A stretch of 6,004 nt of DNA from Allobaculum sp. (lineage in GTDB: Bacteria; Bacillota_I; Bacilli_A; Erysipelotrichales; Erysipelotrichaceae), in NCBI GenBank assembly GCA_014803815.1, contig JAAVAY010000110.1, forward strand, positions 1 through 6,004, written 5' to 3'. Position 1 is the first letter of the stretch. The number at the start of each line of letters is the position of its first letter. The notes under the pieces are model-generated. The model did not search any database, had not been told where the DNA came from, and was given only the letters and a program-made list of their open reading frames with translations. Shown piece after piece: positions 5,215-6,004 of the stretch. A program made the translations under genes and the position numbers.

Positions 5215-6004
5215 ATGAAAGCTATTATTACGGATTGTGACCATAACTCTATGGCCATTGAAAAAGAGGAATTTGAAAAAGCTGGAATTCCTCTTGAACT
5301 GAAACAATGTCATACGGAAGAAGATGTCATTCGCGAATGTCAAGATGCAGATGTCTTCATCGTTCAATATGCTCCGATTACCCGAAAAGTAATGGAGGCC
5401 TGTCCTAACTTAAAAGCTATCATTCGCTATGGAGTTGGGGTGGATACTCTCGATGTAAAAGCTGCAACAGATCTTGGCATTCAAATCGGCAATGTTCCAG
5501 ATTATGGGGTAAATGAAGTAGCCGATCATGCCCTTGCTTTGGCGTTAGCTATGTTGCGAAAAGTTGTTAAGATGAACAGCCAAGTAAAAGAAAAAGGATG
5601 GGACTATACTCCCGCGATTCCAATTCATCGCTTTTCCACTCAAACGTGTGGAATCGTAGGGCTTGGACGTATTGGAAAAAATTTAGCCAAGAAGATGAAA
5701 GCACTAGGTTTTCATGTCATTGCCTATGATCCCTATCTTCAAGAAAAAGGTCTTCAAGAAGACATTCCTCTTGTGGATTTTGATGAGCTTTTAAAGCAAT
5801 CGGATATTATTTCGATTCATTGCCCTTTAGAGGGAAATGAAAATCTCTTTGACAAAGAGGCGTTTCAAAAAATGAAAAATAGCGCTTGTATCATCAACGT
5901 AGCCCGTGGAGGTATCATCAACGAAGCCGATTTATTAGAGGCCTTAAAAAATAATCAAATCGCTCAAGCCGCTCTTGACTGCTTAGAAAAGGAACCAATA
6001 GCCA
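5215..6004 (+). CDS. D-isomer-specific 2-hydroxyacid dehydrogenase (CtBP-like), 3' end outside window
   Basis: The first 263 codons are present. The family reduces 2-oxo acids or oxidises D-2-hydroxy acids with NAD(H) in the cytoplasm; the substrate here cannot be told. The N-terminal catalytic part carries YGVGVDTLDV (72-81) and NVPDYGVNEVADHALAL (93-109), the latter typical of the CtBP-like branch. The Rossmann motif is GLGRIG (149-154), with an acidic residue Asp172 at the end of the second strand (AYDPY), favouring NAD. NVARGGIIN (228-236) supplies the catalytic Arg231, and ALDCLEKEP (253-261) the catalytic Glu258. The catalytic His and roughly the last 50-60 residues lie beyond 6004, given the usual 310-330 length. 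The ATG at 5215 follows AGAAAGG (5199-5205) by nine bases, with an in-frame stop at 5194. Candidates include a 3-phosphoglycerate dehydrogenase-like or hydroxypyruvate/glyoxylate reductase-like enzyme. Confidence 0.93.
   Translation, partial: MKAIITDCDHNSMAIEKEEFEKAGIPLELKQCHTEEDVIRECQDADVFIVQYAPITRKVMEACPNLKAIIRYGVGVDTLDVKAATDLGIQIGNVPDYGVNEVADHALALALAMLRKVVKMNSQVKEKGWDYTPAIPIHRFSTQTCGIVGLGRIGKNLAKKMKALGFHVIAYDPYLQEKGLQEDIPLVDFDELLKQSDIISIHCPLEGNENLFDKEAFQKMKNSACIINVARGGIINEADLLEALKNNQIAQAALDCLEKEPIA

Noticed and set aside
5155..5367. Open frame of 70 codons on the minus strand
   Set aside because: It lies antisense to the dehydrogenase N-terminus, which has clear family motifs.
1..6004. 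CRISPR array, tRNA or rRNA genes
   Set aside because: No regularly spaced direct repeats, no tRNA cloverleaf with a TTCRANY-type arm, and no rRNA-like sequence were seen on either strand.

Overview
The window reads as chromosomal DNA of a low-GC Gram-positive bacterium (Bacillota). The clues are two aminoacyl-tRNA synthetase genes that each sit behind a T-box leader, GA-rich ribosome binding sites, intrinsic terminators with long T-tracts, and a Bacillus-type LeuRS that lacks the leucine-specific insertion. An Erysipelotrichia-like gut Firmicute would fit, but nothing here fixes the genus.

Layout, left to right. Positions 2-94 are the last 30 codons of an IS200/IS605-family TnpB (RNA-guided nuclease), cut by the window edge. 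It is followed by a strongly folded 3' region (95-227) that looks like the omega RNA (reRNA) scaffold and ends at the element's right end. Positions 228-427 are A-rich and carry a possible promoter. Positions 411-595 hold a T-box leader with a Leu (CTC) specifier and terminator, and 677-3073 is leuS. After the leuS terminator comes a good sigma-A-type promoter (3215-3242), then a second T-box leader with a Tyr (TAC) specifier and terminator (3281-3456), tyrS (3492-4733) and its terminator (4745-4768). A 446-base gap follows. It holds a long 28-bp imperfect hairpin (4773-4842), apparently decayed coding sequence, and a short open frame (5050-5196) that stops 18 bases before a D-2-hydroxyacid dehydrogenase gene (5215 to the window end, 3'-truncated).

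How the genes work together: leuS and tyrS are separate transcription units, each controlled by the charging state of its own tRNA. Uncharged tRNA-Leu or tRNA-Tyr should stabilise the antiterminator and let transcription run into the gene. The TnpB element has inserted just upstream of the leuS regulatory region. The dehydrogenase is not obviously linked to either synthetase.

I found no clearly undescribed system. The observations most worth a second look are the omega RNA at the element end, the unexplained hairpin after tyrS, a repeat linking the leuS leader start to its terminator arm, and the gene remnant before the dehydrogenase.
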